A stretch of 64,000 nt of DNA, from NCBI GenBank assembly GCA_016875995.1, contig VGOG01000002.1, positions 1 to 64,000 of the forward strand, given 5' to 3'. The position numbers and the translations under genes were made by a program. Of the stretch, positions 29,282 through 40,076 are shown one piece after another. Origin of the DNA: Chloroflexota bacterium. GTDB lineage: Bacteria > Chloroflexota > Anaerolineae > VGOG01. The notes beneath the pieces are model-generated. The model worked only from the letters and a program-made list of their open reading frames with translations, had not been told where the DNA came from and did not search any database. Position 1 is the stretch's first letter. Every line of letters starts with the position of its first letter.

Positions 29282-30328
29282 ATGAAGAGCATGTCTCAGC
29301 TACGGGCAGAGATACATGAACAACCCCAGGTGCTTGCCAGGCTCATTGACGAAGAAGGGGAGAGAATTGGGGGTATTGCCAAAGAGATCGGTCGCCGCGG
29401 TGTCCGATACATCGTCATCGCCGCGCGGGGCACGTCGGACAATGCCGCCCGCTATGGGCAGTATCTTTTTGGCGCGTACAACCGCCTGCCGGTGGGTCTG
29501 GCCACACCATCCCTGTTCAGCATCTACAACCAGCCGCCTCGCCTGGAAGACGGCCTTATCATTGGCATCTCTCAGTCCGGGCAGTCGCCCGACATTGTGG
29601 CGGTACTGGAAGAGGGACAACGGCAGGGTGTCCTGACATTAGCCATCACCAACGACCCCGACTCCTCGCTGGCCGCACAAGCTGATTACGTGATCCCCCT
29701 GCACGCTGGCCAGGAACGGGCGGTGGCTGCCACCAAGACCTACACGGCGCAGTTGGCCGCCTTGGCTCTGCTTTCCTGCACCCTGGGAGACGATCCCGAC
29801 CGCCTGGAGGCGTTGCGACGCGTCCCCTTGGCTGTGGAGCGCGTGTTGGAAAGTGAGGAACGGATTGCGAGCGCCGTGGAGCGCTACCGCTACATGGAGA
29901 CGTGCGTCGTCATAGGCCGAGGCTACAATTATGCCACCGCCTTTGAGATCGCCCTCAAACTCAAAGAGCTCAACTACCTCATCGCCGAGCCCTACTCCCC
30001 GGCCGATTTCATGCACGGCCCCATCGCTGTGGTTGGTAGCGGCTTCCCGGCGCTGATTGTCGCCCCCAGCGGCAAGATGTTCGACACGATGCGCCATTTC
30101 ACCCTGGAGCTCAAGTCGCGCGGCGCTGAACTTCTCATCATCTCCGATCGTCAAGACCTGTTGGTCGAGGCCGTCACGCCGTTGCCATTGCCGGAGGGCG
30201 TGCAGGAGTGGCTTTCGCCCATTGTGGCGGTCATCCCCGGCCAGCTTTTCGCCCACCATCTGACCCTCGCCAAAGGCTACGACCCCGACCACCCTCAAGG
30301 CTTGCACAAAGTTACCTTGACGCGATAG
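29282..30328 (+). CDS. SIS-family sugar-phosphate isomerase/deaminase (GlmS isomerase-domain-like)
   Basis: VIAARGTSDNAARYGQYLF, GISQSGQSPDIVAVLEEG, AVAATKTYTAQLAAL, YSPADFMHGPIAV. Confidence 0.85.
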   Translation: MKSMSQLRAEIHEQPQVLARLIDEEGERIGGIAKEIGRRGVRYIVIAARGTSDNAARYGQYLFGAYNRLPVGLATPSLFSIYNQPPRLEDGLIIGISQSGQSPDIVAVLEEGQRQGVLTLAITNDPDSSLAAQADYVIPLHAGQERAVAATKTYTAQLAALALLSCTLGDDPDRLEALRRVPLAVERVLESEERIASAVERYRYMETCVVIGRGYNYATAFEIALKLKELNYLIAEPYSPADFMHGPIAVVGSGFPALIVAPSGKMFDTMRHFTLELKSRGAELLIISDRQDLLVEAVTPLPLPEGVQEWLSPIVAVIPGQLFAHHLTLAKGYDPDHPQGLHKVTLTR

Positions 30329-30355
30329 GAACATTTCTGTCTCTTGAGGAGAGAG

Positions 30356-30390
30356 GACGCCTGAGAAGATGTCTCAGGCGTCTCGCATTT
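30356..30390 (+). terminator. intrinsic terminator-like hairpin
   Basis: gacgcctgaga-agatg-tctcaggcgtc followed by tcgcatttt. Confidence 0.6.
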
Positions 30391-30455
30391 TGGTTGATTG
30401 TTAGGCCATCTCGTGATATATTAATGACAACTTTGTGGAGATAGGTGAAAGGCGT

Positions 30456-30728
30456 ATGCGGGAGGTTACCCTAACCATTCGTAACAAGGTAGGTTTGCAC
30501 GCTCGTCCGGCGGCTCTCTTCGTTCAGACGGCCGGCGAATTTAAGTCGAAGGTATCAGCGGTCAAGGATGGGCGTGAGGTCAATGCCAAAAGCATCCTCT
30601 CCGTGCTAACCCTGGGAGCCGAGCAGGGCGCGGTGGTGACCGTAAGAGCCGAGGGGGCGGATGAGGTGGAGGCAGTTGAGGCTCTGAAAGAGCTGGTGGA
30701 GAACAACTTCGGCGAGGAGGAGGTATGA
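30456..30728 (+). CDS. ptsH: HPr phosphocarrier protein
   Basis: NKVGLHARPAALFVQTAGEFKSKVSAVKDGREVNAKSILSVLTLGAEQG. Confidence 0.92.
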   Translation: MREVTLTIRNKVGLHARPAALFVQTAGEFKSKVSAVKDGREVNAKSILSVLTLGAEQGAVVTVRAEGADEVEAVEALKELVENNFGEEEV

Positions 30729-31460
30729 TAACGCTCAAGGGGATCGCCGCCTGGACGGGGGTCGTGGTGGGAAGGGCCTACGTCTACCGGCCCGTTGAGC
30801 TGGCTATTGAGCGATGGAGGGTGAAGGACACTGAGGCGGAGTTGTTCCGCCTCCGGAAGGCCTTGGAGGAATCCAAGGAGCAGCTCTGCAAGATTCACGT
30901 CAAGGCCCAGGCTGAGGTGGGGGAGGACACGGCCCGCATCTTCGAGGCGCACCTCTTGATCCTCGACGACCCTGCCCTTCTGGAGGAAGTGAGAGACAAG
31001 ATCGAGAAGGAGCACCTCAACGCCGGGGCAGCCTTGTCCGAGACCATTGAGGGCTACGCTGCTATCTTCGAGGCCATGGAGGACGAGTACATGCGCGCTC
31101 GCGCCGCCGACGTCAGGGATGTCGGGCGGCGGGTGCTGCGCAACCTGGGGTGGTGGCGCGGAGCCGCTGGCCGAGCTCTCCTCTCCGGTCATCGTCGTCG
31201 CTCGCGATCTGACCCCCTCCGACACGGCGCAGATGAACAAGGAGATGGTGCTTGGTTTCTGCACTGCCATGGGCGGCACCACCTCCCACACAGCCATCAT
31301 GGCTCGCATCCTGGGCATCCCCGCTGTTGTCGGGCTGGGTGACGTCGCCCTATCTATCAGGAGCGGCGACATAATGATCATTGATGGTAGTGAAGGAGTT
31401 GTCACGGTCGCTCCCGATGAAGAGACGATAGAGAGCTACGCCTTGCAAAAAGGTCTCCAA
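30725..31460 (+). pseudogene. PTS enzyme I, frameshifted and truncated (no PEP-binding C-terminal domain)
   Basis: EI N-terminal sequence to VGRRVLRNL in frame of 30725, continuing as GAEPLAELSSPVIVVARDLTPSDTAQMNKE...GGTTSHTAIMAR in frame of 31047; similarity ends near 31460. Confidence 0.85.
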
Positions 31461-31505
31461 AAATCCGTGCAATACTTTTTGCAACCGCCTGGTGGATTTT
31501 TGCAT

Positions 31506-31534
31506 TTGACAAATATTTTTCATTATGCTATAAT
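31506..31534 (+). promoter_or_regulatory. consensus promoter TTGACA-17-TATAAT upstream of glpF
   Basis: -35 31506-31511, -10 31529-31534. Confidence 0.8.
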
Positions 31535-31912
31535 ATACGTCATTCCTTCAGCCGCCCTCAACCTTGATTGAATCAGGAGACAAGGACGTGCTTATCCTCA
31601 TTGTTCGCTGTCCCGATTTGCGGGTTTCCCCTTTCAATTCAAAGAGTGTACTTGCGGTTATTTGACACCACGGTAGCTTCTTTGCTGACCCTGCCTTGGT
31701 GTTTTTTATTAGCAACTGCTGGCCCTGTCCGAGATTCTGTAAGAGGGCGGGCGATCACAGGGGTCAGCGGTGATGGCTGCCATCGGCAGGCCGAGGGTGG
31801 CCGAAAAACGCGAGAGGGGGTGATGGCCAAAAACAGGTGAGTGGGATCGAGTGAGCGTTCGTAAGTAGTTTGCTTAAACACAATAAAGTTATTTTGAAAG
31901 GAGAGCACAAAG

Positions 31913-32704
31913 ATGAAAAAGAATGGTTTGATGGGCGAACTCGTCGCCGAAGCGTTCGGGACGTTTATCCTGATCCTTCTGGGAGACGGTGTCGTCGCCA
32001 ACGTTGGCTTGGCTCCCCGCCTGGCTGCACCAGCCTATGCCTGGACGACGATAACTTTCGGCTGGGCCTTCGCGGTGGTTGTGGCTGTGTACGTTGCCGG
32101 TGGCGTCACCGGCGCGCACATCAACCCGGCGGTCACGCTGGCTGGCGCGGTGAAGCGCGGCTTCCCCTGGGCCAAGGTCATCCCTTATTGGATCGCGCAG
32201 GTAGTCGGTGCTTTCCTGGGTGCGTTCGGCGTGTTCCTGTGCTACCGGGACGGTCTGGTGGCGGCTGGCATGCCCAACGTCTGGTGCACCGGACCAGGCT
32301 CTATCTTCGGTCAGGCTTTCTGGGGTGGTACTGGAGGGTCGGCCATTGGGACGTACTCACTGCTCACTTGCTTCATCTGCGAGATCTTCGGTACGGCTAT
32401 GCTGATCTGGGGCGTCTACGCAGTCGTCGATACCAAGAATGTGGGCCCCGGCGTCAACCTTTGGCCGCTCCTGGTAGGTTTCGTAGTTCTGGCGGTCGGC
32501 CTTTCCTTGGGTGGTCCCAGCGGCTACGCCATCAACCCCGCCCGTGACTTCGGCCCGCGCCTCTTCGGTCTTCTGGTAGGTACCGCTGGTCTCTTTACTG
32601 GTCTCTACTGGCTGGTGGCACCTATACTTGGGACTCTCATCGGCGGTGTCCTTGGCGCCTTTACCTACGACTGGTTCATTACCCCCTACCTGCCTGAGAA
32701 ATAA
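31913..32704 (+). CDS. glpF: MIP-family glycerol facilitator / aquaporin
   Basis: GAHINPAVTLAGA and GYAINPARDFGPRLF (two NPA motifs). Confidence 0.92.
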   Translation: MKKNGLMGELVAEAFGTFILILLGDGVVANVGLAPRLAAPAYAWTTITFGWAFAVVVAVYVAGGVTGAHINPAVTLAGAVKRGFPWAKVIPYWIAQVVGAFLGAFGVFLCYRDGLVAAGMPNVWCTGPGSIFGQAFWGGTGGSAIGTYSLLTCFICEIFGTAMLIWGVYAVVDTKNVGPGVNLWPLLVGFVVLAVGLSLGGPSGYAINPARDFGPRLFGLLVGTAGLFTGLYWLVAPILGTLIGGVLGAFTYDWFITPYLPEK

Positions 32705-32929
32705 ACGGTTGGGTCAACAGGCTAATCTCAGTAGATCACAATTCCACCGATGTGAGGCAGTTGTATTGCCGAACGGAGACTCGGAGTGCAATTCCTCGCC
32801 ATCAATTGTGATGTACTGAATCTAGACAAGCCTACATCTAGGTTGGCAGGGTTGTCAACAGGAGGGGAGCGAGGGGTAACCCTTTCCTCCCCTCCCTACT
32901 TTGCTTTAGAAGTGAAGGGAGGCAGGAAC

Positions 32930-34003
<1,074 letters not shown>

Positions 34004-34089
34004 GCAAGTGGCAAGTAGCAAGTGGCAAGTAGCAAGTGGCAAGTGGCAGGCAGTAACCATCTGCTACTTGTTACCTGCTTACTTGCTAT
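34004..34089. repeat. GCAAGTGGCAAGTA tandem repeat with inverted flank
   Basis: ggcaagtggcaagtagcaagtggcaagtagcaagtggcaagtggcagg...ctgctacttgttacctgcttacttgc. Confidence 0.75.
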
Positions 34090-34114
34090 TTGAGGGAGGA
34101 AATGCTCTTCAAAC

Positions 34115-34756
34115 ATGGTAACTAAGAGTCAAGTCCTGAAGTGGCTTGAGGCGACGGCTGCGGTGCTCGAGGAGAACAGGCAGTATCTCACCGAGTTGGA
34201 CTCACCCATCGGCGATGCCGATCACGGCATCAACATGGATCGAGGGTTCAAGAAGGTGACGAGCAAGCTGCCTGGTGTGGAGGATAAGGACATCGGCACC
34301 ATTCTCAAGACGGCGGGGATGGCCCTCGTCACCAGTGTCGGTGGGGCCGGAGGCCCGCTATATGGCACCCTCCTCATGGATGCGGGGAAGGCTGTGGCGG
34401 GCAAGGAGGAACTCTCCGATGATGACCTGGTCGCCTTCCTTGACGCCGGCTTAAAAGGGGTGATCAAGATAGGGAAAACCAACCTGGAAGACAAAACCAT
34501 GGTGGATGCCCTCTACCCCGCCCTGGAGGCTCTCAAGGAGGCCGTCGCCAATGGCAAGGATACGGTAGAAGCCCTCCACCTGATGACGGATGCTGCTCAA
34601 GAGGGGATGAAGGCTACCATTCCTATGCTGGCCAGGAAGGGTCGCGCCAGCTACGTGGGAGAGCGTAGCATCGGCCACCAGGACCCAGGGGCAACCTCTT
34701 CCTACTTGATCCTGAAGACGTTGACGGAGACCATTGAGGCCAACACATCAGCCTAG
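34115..34756 (+). CDS. dhaL: dihydroxyacetone kinase subunit DhaL
   Basis: LDSPIGDADHGINMDRGF; GGAGGPLYGTLLMDAGKA; GRASYVGERSIGHQDPGATSS. Confidence 0.92.
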   Translation: MVTKSQVLKWLEATAAVLEENRQYLTELDSPIGDADHGINMDRGFKKVTSKLPGVEDKDIGTILKTAGMALVTSVGGAGGPLYGTLLMDAGKAVAGKEELSDDDLVAFLDAGLKGVIKIGKTNLEDKTMVDALYPALEALKEAVANGKDTVEALHLMTDAAQEGMKATIPMLARKGRASYVGERSIGHQDPGATSSYLILKTLTETIEANTSA

Positions 34757-34900
34757 CGCGTCCGAGTTGTCCTCCACGTGGCTATACAGACAATCGTGGG
34801 TTTTTGCGTTAGGGACTTTGAGAGGGGGTGATAAACGGGAAAAGTGCAGGACCGAATCATTTCGTAACCCAAATATCACAAACATTAAGGAGGAAATACC

Positions 34901-36424
34901 ATGGCAAAGAAATACGCAGCGGCAGTAGACCAGGGAACCACTGGGACCAGGTTCATGATCTTCACCCAGAAGGGCGAGCCACTGCCCTGGACGTACGAGG
35001 AGCACGAGCAGATCTACCCTCAGCCTGGTTGGGTGGAGCACGACCCGATGGAGATCTGGAAGAAGACCCAGAAGGTGATCAAGGACACCTTGAACAAGAG
35101 CGGCGTTGATCCCAAGGAGATCGCCGGCATCGGGGTGACCAACCAGCGGGAGACGACCATCGTCTGGGACCCCAAGACGGGCAAGCCCTACTACAACGCC
35201 ATCGTCTGGCAGTGCACCCGCACCCGCGACATCTGCCAGAAGCTCATTGACGACGGCATGGAGCCCTACGTCAAGGAGAGCACTGGCCTGGTCAGCGCCA
35301 CCTACTTCTCCGGGCCCAAGATCAAGTGGATCCTGGACAACGTCCCTGGCGTGCGGGAGAAGGCCGAGAAGGGCCAGGCGCTCTTCGGCAACATTGATAC
35401 CTGGGAGATCTGGTGGCTGACCGGCGGCCCGGACGGCGGGGCGCACGTCACCGATTACAGCAACGGCTCCCGCACCATGCTCATGAACCTCAAGACCCTG
35501 GACTGGGACCAGAAGATCCTCGACTATCTGGGCATCCCGCGCCAGATGCTGCCGGAGGTCAGGCCCTCCAGTGACAAGAAGATCTGGGGCTATACCCCCA
35601 AGAGCGGACCCCTTGGGGCGGAGATACCGGTCTGCGGCGACCTGGGCGACCAGCAGGGCGCATTGGTGGGCCAGACCAGCTTCGGCGTGGGCGAGGCCAA
35701 GAACACCTACGGCACCGGTTGCTTCATGCTGCTCAACACCGGCAGCGAGATCGTCCCCTCGCCGAGCGGGCTGCTGACCACGGCGGCCTACGGTGTGGAG
35801 GAGGGCAAATGCATCTATGCCCTGGAGGGCTCCATCGCCATCACCGGGGCGGCCATCCAGTGGCTGCGGGACAACCTGCAAATAATCGAGAACGCCGCGC
35901 AGACGGAGCCGATTGCCGAGGAGGTGGGGGATGCCGGCGGCATCTACTTCGTGCCTGCTTTCTCCGGGCTCTTCGCCCCTTATTGGGACATGTACGCCCG
36001 CGGCGCCATCGTCGGTCTGACCCGCTACGTCCGCAAGGAACACCTGGTGCATGCCACCCTGGAGTCCATCTGCTACCAGACCAAGGACGTTCTGGAGGCC
36101 ATGAAGAAGGACTCCGGCGTGGAGCTCACCGCGCTCAAGGTGGACGGTGGGGCGGTGAAGAACAACTACCTGATGCAGCTCCAGGCCGACATCCTGGGCG
36201 TGGAAGTGGTGCGGCCCACGGTGGAAGAGACCACCACTCTGGGTGCCTCCTACATGGCTGGCCTGGCCACTGGCCTCTGGGAGAACCTGGAGGACCTGCG
36301 GGCCAACTGGGGCATTGATCGGGTCTTCAAGCCCCAGTGGAGCGACGGGCAGCGAGCCGAGGGCTACAAAGGCTGGACAAAAGCTGTCGCTCGCACCCGC
36401 GACTGGGTCGAGAAAGGCAGCTAA
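34901..36424 (+). CDS. glpK: glycerol kinase
   Basis: [58 protein letters not shown]. Confidence 0.95.
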   Translation: MAKKYAAAVDQGTTGTRFMIFTQKGEPLPWTYEEHEQIYPQPGWVEHDPMEIWKKTQKVIKDTLNKSGVDPKEIAGIGVTNQRETTIVWDPKTGKPYYNAIVWQCTRTRDICQKLIDDGMEPYVKESTGLVSATYFSGPKIKWILDNVPGVREKAEKGQALFGNIDTWEIWWLTGGPDGGAHVTDYSNGSRTMLMNLKTLDWDQKILDYLGIPRQMLPEVRPSSDKKIWGYTPKSGPLGAEIPVCGDLGDQQGALVGQTSFGVGEAKNTYGTGCFMLLNTGSEIVPSPSGLLTTAAYGVEEGKCIYALEGSIAITGAAIQWLRDNLQIIENAAQTEPIAEEVGDAGGIYFVPAFSGLFAPYWDMYARGAIVGLTRYVRKEHLVHATLESICYQTKDVLEAMKKDSGVELTALKVDGGAVKNNYLMQLQADILGVEVVRPTVEETTTLGASYMAGLATGLWENLEDLRANWGIDRVFKPQWSDGQRAEGYKGWTKAVARTRDWVEKGS

Positions 36425-36575
36425 CCGACGACCCCGGCTTTGACCGCGAGCCCACTCCATCGGGTGGGTTTAGATCAAGTGGCAGTTCCTGGCCTCGGTC
36501 TGCCGTCTGCAACCCAGCCCTGCATCTTGGCCCAAAAGGCCGAGCATCCTGAGCCGGGTGATGATCGCTGAGAAA

Positions 36576-36610
36576 AAGGGAAGGCCTCCACCAGGGGCCT
36601 TCCCTTCTTA
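36576..36610 (+). terminator. intrinsic terminator-like hairpin after glpK
   Basis: aagggaaggcc / ggccttccctt, 9-nt loop. Confidence 0.6.
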
Positions 36611-36636
36611 GCTTCTCTGGTGCCAGGGTAGTCCAA

Positions 36637-36867
36637 ATGAGACAAGAATTCTGGATCAAGTACGAGTTGGAAGACGGTTTGACTGACTGGGAAGGTCCTT
36701 ATCGTTCGGAGTTGATGGCTGGCATGGTGGCTGTTGATTTTCTGACCCATGTCCCGGAAGCGGCCACGGTCACAACCTACCTCAAGCTCGCTGACGAGAA
36801 AAAAGGAACGGTGGAGGAGGTTCGTTTGTTGACCAGACGGAGGGATACAGTGCGAGGCATCAGGTAG
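36637..36867 (+). CDS. small protein of unknown function between glpK and etfB
   Basis: 76-aa ORF MRQEFWIKYELEDGLTDWEGPYRSELMAGMVAVDFL, co-directional. Confidence 0.5.
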   Translation: MRQEFWIKYELEDGLTDWEGPYRSELMAGMVAVDFLTHVPEAATVTTYLKLADEKKGTVEEVRLLTRRRDTVRGIR

Positions 36868-36918
36868 GAGTAAGGCCTGCCCTTACCCGACCTGATCGAA
36901 AGGTTATGGAGAGGTAAA

Positions 36919-37710
36919 ATGCACATCGTCGTTTGCCTGAAGCAGATCATTGACCCAGAAATCGCCCCTGGCGAGTTCCAGATCGATCCGGTCCGTAAAG
37001 AGCAAATTCGAGGGAAGCACGCCCTGGTTATCAGCACCTTTGACGAGAACGCCCTCGAGGTGGCCGTGCAGGTCAAGGAAAAAACGGACGGAAAGGTTAC
37101 CGCTTTGACCATCGCTGGAGAGGAAGCGGTCGAAGCCTTGCACACAGCCCTGGCCCTGGGCGCGGACGAAGCGATCCTCCTCTCCGATCCCGCCTTCTCT
37201 GACGCCGACTCCTTTGCCAAAACTCGCATCCTGGCCGCAGCCCTGCAAAAGCTCGGCCAGTTCGATGCCGTGCTGTGCGGCAGGCAGGCAGGGGACGTAG
37301 AGCTGGGTGTCACCGGGCCGTTCCTGGCGGAAGAGCTCGGCCTGCCCTGTATCGCTTTGGTGGCCAACATTGAGTCCGACAGCGACAGAGCACACCTGAG
37401 ACGACCAGTGGAGAACGGGTATGAGATCCTGGAAGCCCCGTTACCTTTCGTGGCTACTGTCACCAACGATGAAAGCAATGTGCCGCGCCTGCCCACCGTC
37501 AGGGCGATCAGGAAGGCGGTAAGGACACCGGTCCCTGTCTGGACGGCTGAGGAGATAGGGATAGACGTCGAGCCAGAGGCGGCCAAAATCGAGCTGCAGG
37601 AGCTATTTGTCCCCAAGCGAGAGGTGCGATGCGAATTCGTTGAGGGCGAATCCGGCCAGGAGAAGGGGGAGAACCTGGCTCTACGGCTCAGGGAACTGAC
37701 GCTCATTTAA
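36919..37710 (+). CDS. etfB: electron transfer flavoprotein beta subunit
   Basis: MHIVVCLKQIIDPE; NALEVAVQVKE; DAVLCGRQAGDVELGVTGPFLAEELGLPCIALV. Confidence 0.92.
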   Translation: MHIVVCLKQIIDPEIAPGEFQIDPVRKEQIRGKHALVISTFDENALEVAVQVKEKTDGKVTALTIAGEEAVEALHTALALGADEAILLSDPAFSDADSFAKTRILAAALQKLGQFDAVLCGRQAGDVELGVTGPFLAEELGLPCIALVANIESDSDRAHLRRPVENGYEILEAPLPFVATVTNDESNVPRLPTVRAIRKAVRTPVPVWTAEEIGIDVEPEAAKIELQELFVPKREVRCEFVEGESGQEKGENLALRLRELTLI

Positions 37711-37722
37711 TGAGGGGGTAGG

Positions 37723-38778
37723 ATGACAGGGATATTGGCATTTTCTTTAGCTTCGGCTGAGGGGCTTCCTCGCTCAGCTCTGGAGCTGGTGGCGGCGGCT
37801 GAGCAGTTGCGGGAAGAACTGGGAGATGGGATCGTCCAGGTCGCGCTTCTGGGGCCAGATGCGGCAAGCTACGCTGAGACGCTGATCCACCACGGGGCTG
37901 ATGAGGTCCTGGTCGCCAGCAGCCCCGAGTTGCAAAGCTATAAGACAGAGCTTATACTGGCGGTGCTGGAGACAGCTATCGAGCAGGTATCTCCCGCTGT
38001 GATTCTCTTCCCAGCCGACACGGTGGGGGGGGAAGTCGCCCCCAGACTCGCCTACCGGCTGGGGGTTGGGATCGTCACCGATTGCGTGGGGTTTGAAGTA
38101 GAGCCCCCCCCCTCATCCCCCCCAAAGTTGGGGGGGAAAGAGGGGGGGCAAAGTTTGGGGGGAGAGAGGGGGGGCGGGTGCATCCGCTGGCTTCGCCCGG
38201 TGTACGGCGGCAAGGCCATGGCCTATATGGTGGCCAAAGGCCCGCTGCAGATAGCGACCTTCCGCCAGCGGGCGTTTGAGCCTTTGCCGGAGGATACCTC
38301 GCGCCAGGGGAAGGTACAGGCTTTGCAGGTTGAACTGGAACCTGCGCTGGCTCAGGTGTCGCTGGTGGAGGAGGTGCGAGAGGAGGTCGAGGGGATCAGC
38401 CTGGACGAGGCCGAGATCGTCATCGGTGGGGGAAGAGGCATGGGAGGGCCGGAGTCATTCTCTGAGCTGGAGACCCTGGCGGAGATTTTGCGAGGCGCTG
38501 TGGGCTCCTCGCGCCCCCCTGCGGATTCGGGATGGGTGCCCCACGCCAAGCTCATCGGCCAGACGGGGAAGATCCTGAGCCCCAGTCTGTACATCGCCAT
38601 AGGCATCTCCGGCGCTCCCCAACACATGGCAGGCATCTCTGCGGCCAGGACCATCGTGGCCATCAACAAGGACGAGGACGCGCCCATCTTTAAGGTGGCC
38701 CACCTGGGCGTGGTGGATGACTGGCGACAGGTCATCCCGGCGCTGATCCGAGCCTGCCGCGAGTTGGTGGGCGATTGA
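37723..38778 (+). CDS. etfA: electron transfer flavoprotein alpha subunit, with low-complexity insertion
   Basis: GGGRGMGGPESFSELETLAEILRGAVGSSRPPADSGW; LIGQTGKILSPSLYIAIGISGAPQHMAGISAARTIVAINKDEDAPIF. Confidence 0.92.
   Translation: MTGILAFSLASAEGLPRSALELVAAAEQLREELGDGIVQVALLGPDAASYAETLIHHGADEVLVASSPELQSYKTELILAVLETAIEQVSPAVILFPADTVGGEVAPRLAYRLGVGIVTDCVGFEVEPPPSSPPKLGGKEGGQSLGGERGGGCIRWLRPVYGGKAMAYMVAKGPLQIATFRQRAFEPLPEDTSRQGKVQALQVELEPALAQVSLVEEVREEVEGISLDEAEIVIGGGRGMGGPESFSELETLAEILRGAVGSSRPPADSGWVPHAKLIGQTGKILSPSLYIAIGISGAPQHMAGISAARTIVAINKDEDAPIFKVAHLGVVDDWRQVIPALIRACRELVGD
38104..38178. repeat. C-run/G-run palindromic element inside etfA
   Basis: ccccccccctcatcccccccaaagttgggggggaaagaggggggg..., in frame as PPPSSPPKLGGKEGGQSLGGERGGG. 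Confidence 0.85.
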
Positions 38779-38889
38779 ACGAAACCGAACCTGCTGCCAA
38801 GGGGCGTCCCCGCCACAAAGTCAGGGCGAGGACACCCCTCCACAGCAGAGTAGTTGGTGGGCGATTGAACAAAAGACAGGAGGAAAACG

Positions 38890-40056
38890 ATGAAACTAGA
38901 GACACAAGTGGTGGTGATCGGTGGGGGGGCGACCGGCACGGCCGTGTTGCGCGACCTGACGATGCGGGGCTTGAAAGCCATGTTGTTCGAGCGAGGCAAC
39001 CTCTCCGAAGGTACAAGTGGCAATTTCCACGGCCTGCTGCACAGCGGCGGTCGCTACGCGGTGAAAGACAAGCCCGCCGCCGTGGAGTGCATCGAAGAGA
39101 ACGACATCCTGCGTCGCATCGCCCCGCAAGCGATTGAGGACACAGGTGGCTTCTTCGTCACGCTCGATGACGACGACGAAGCATTTCTGCCCATTTTCCT
39201 GAAGGGCTGCGCTGAGGTGGGCATCCCAACCGAGCTGCTCTCCGGCGACGAGGCCCGCCGCCTGGAGCCAGCCCTCTCGCCCCAGGTCCGACATGCGGTC
39301 ACAGTGCCCGACGCCAGCATTGATGGCTGGGACCTGTGCACGGGCGCTGTGGCTTCGGCCAAGGAGTACGGCGCGCGCACCTTCCTCTACACCCCTGTGG
39401 TGGAGATCCTGCGCCAGGGCGACCGGGTGGTCGGCATCAAAGCGGTAGACCAGAGCACTGGCGACGAGTACATCGTCCACGCCGATTACGTGGTTAGCGC
39501 CACCGGCCCCTGGGCGGGTAAGACCGCCAGACTGGCCGGCATTGAAGTCCCGATGGTCCCTAATAAAGGCACCATGGTCGTCCTGGATAGCCGCCCTGTG
39601 AAGCGGGTCATTAACCGCTGCCGCAAGCCCACCGATGGCGACATCATCGTCCCCGTGGGCACCACCATCGTGCTGGGCACTACCTCCGTGAATATCGAGG
39701 ACCCTGACGAGTTCTCCATCGAGGAATGGGAAGTGGACCTGATGCTGGATGAAGGCATCAAGATGGTGCCCATGATCGAGGACATGCGCCTGCAACGTTG
39801 CTTTGTTGCCGTCCGTCCTCTGTACGAGCCTCCGGTAGAGGCGGAGGAGGAAGCGGAGGAAGGAAGAGAAGTCAGCCGGGCGTTCTACGTTCTCGACCAC
39901 GAGCAATTGGATGGCGTGGGCGGCTTCGTCACCATCACCGGCGGCAAGCTGACCACCTCCCGCTTAATGGCCGAAAAGGTGGTTGATCTGGTCTGCGCCA
40001 GGATGGGGATTGATGTGCCCTGCCGCACCCATCTGGAGCCACTGCCCACGGGATAG
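38890..40056 (+). CDS. FAD-dependent glycerol-3-phosphate dehydrogenase (GlpA-like, without C-terminal Fe-S domain)
   Basis: VVVIGGGATGTAVLRDLTMRGLKAMLFERGNLSEGTSGNFHGLLHSGGRYAV; ATGPWAGKTARLAGIEVPMVPNKGTM; 388 aa. Confidence 0.85.
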   Translation: MKLETQVVVIGGGATGTAVLRDLTMRGLKAMLFERGNLSEGTSGNFHGLLHSGGRYAVKDKPAAVECIEENDILRRIAPQAIEDTGGFFVTLDDDDEAFLPIFLKGCAEVGIPTELLSGDEARRLEPALSPQVRHAVTVPDASIDGWDLCTGAVASAKEYGARTFLYTPVVEILRQGDRVVGIKAVDQSTGDEYIVHADYVVSATGPWAGKTARLAGIEVPMVPNKGTMVVLDSRPVKRVINRCRKPTDGDIIVPVGTTIVLGTTSVNIEDPDEFSIEEWEVDLMLDEGIKMVPMIEDMRLQRCFVAVRPLYEPPVEAEEEAEEGREVSRAFYVLDHEQLDGVGGFVTITGGKLTTSRLMAEKVVDLVCARMGIDVPCRTHLEPLPTG

Positions 40057-40076
40057 AGATCCCCGCCTCGGCCCAC

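Noticed and set aside
31140-31170. programmed frameshift in ptsI
   Set aside because: No clear slippery heptamer with a downstream structure, and the gene is also truncated; decay is simpler.
34004-34089. possible CRISPR or tandem array
   Set aside because: Unit is only about 7-14 nt with no unique spacers; no cas genes nearby.
34748-36460. 570-aa minus-strand ORF
   Set aside because: Antisense to glpK; no recognisable domain.
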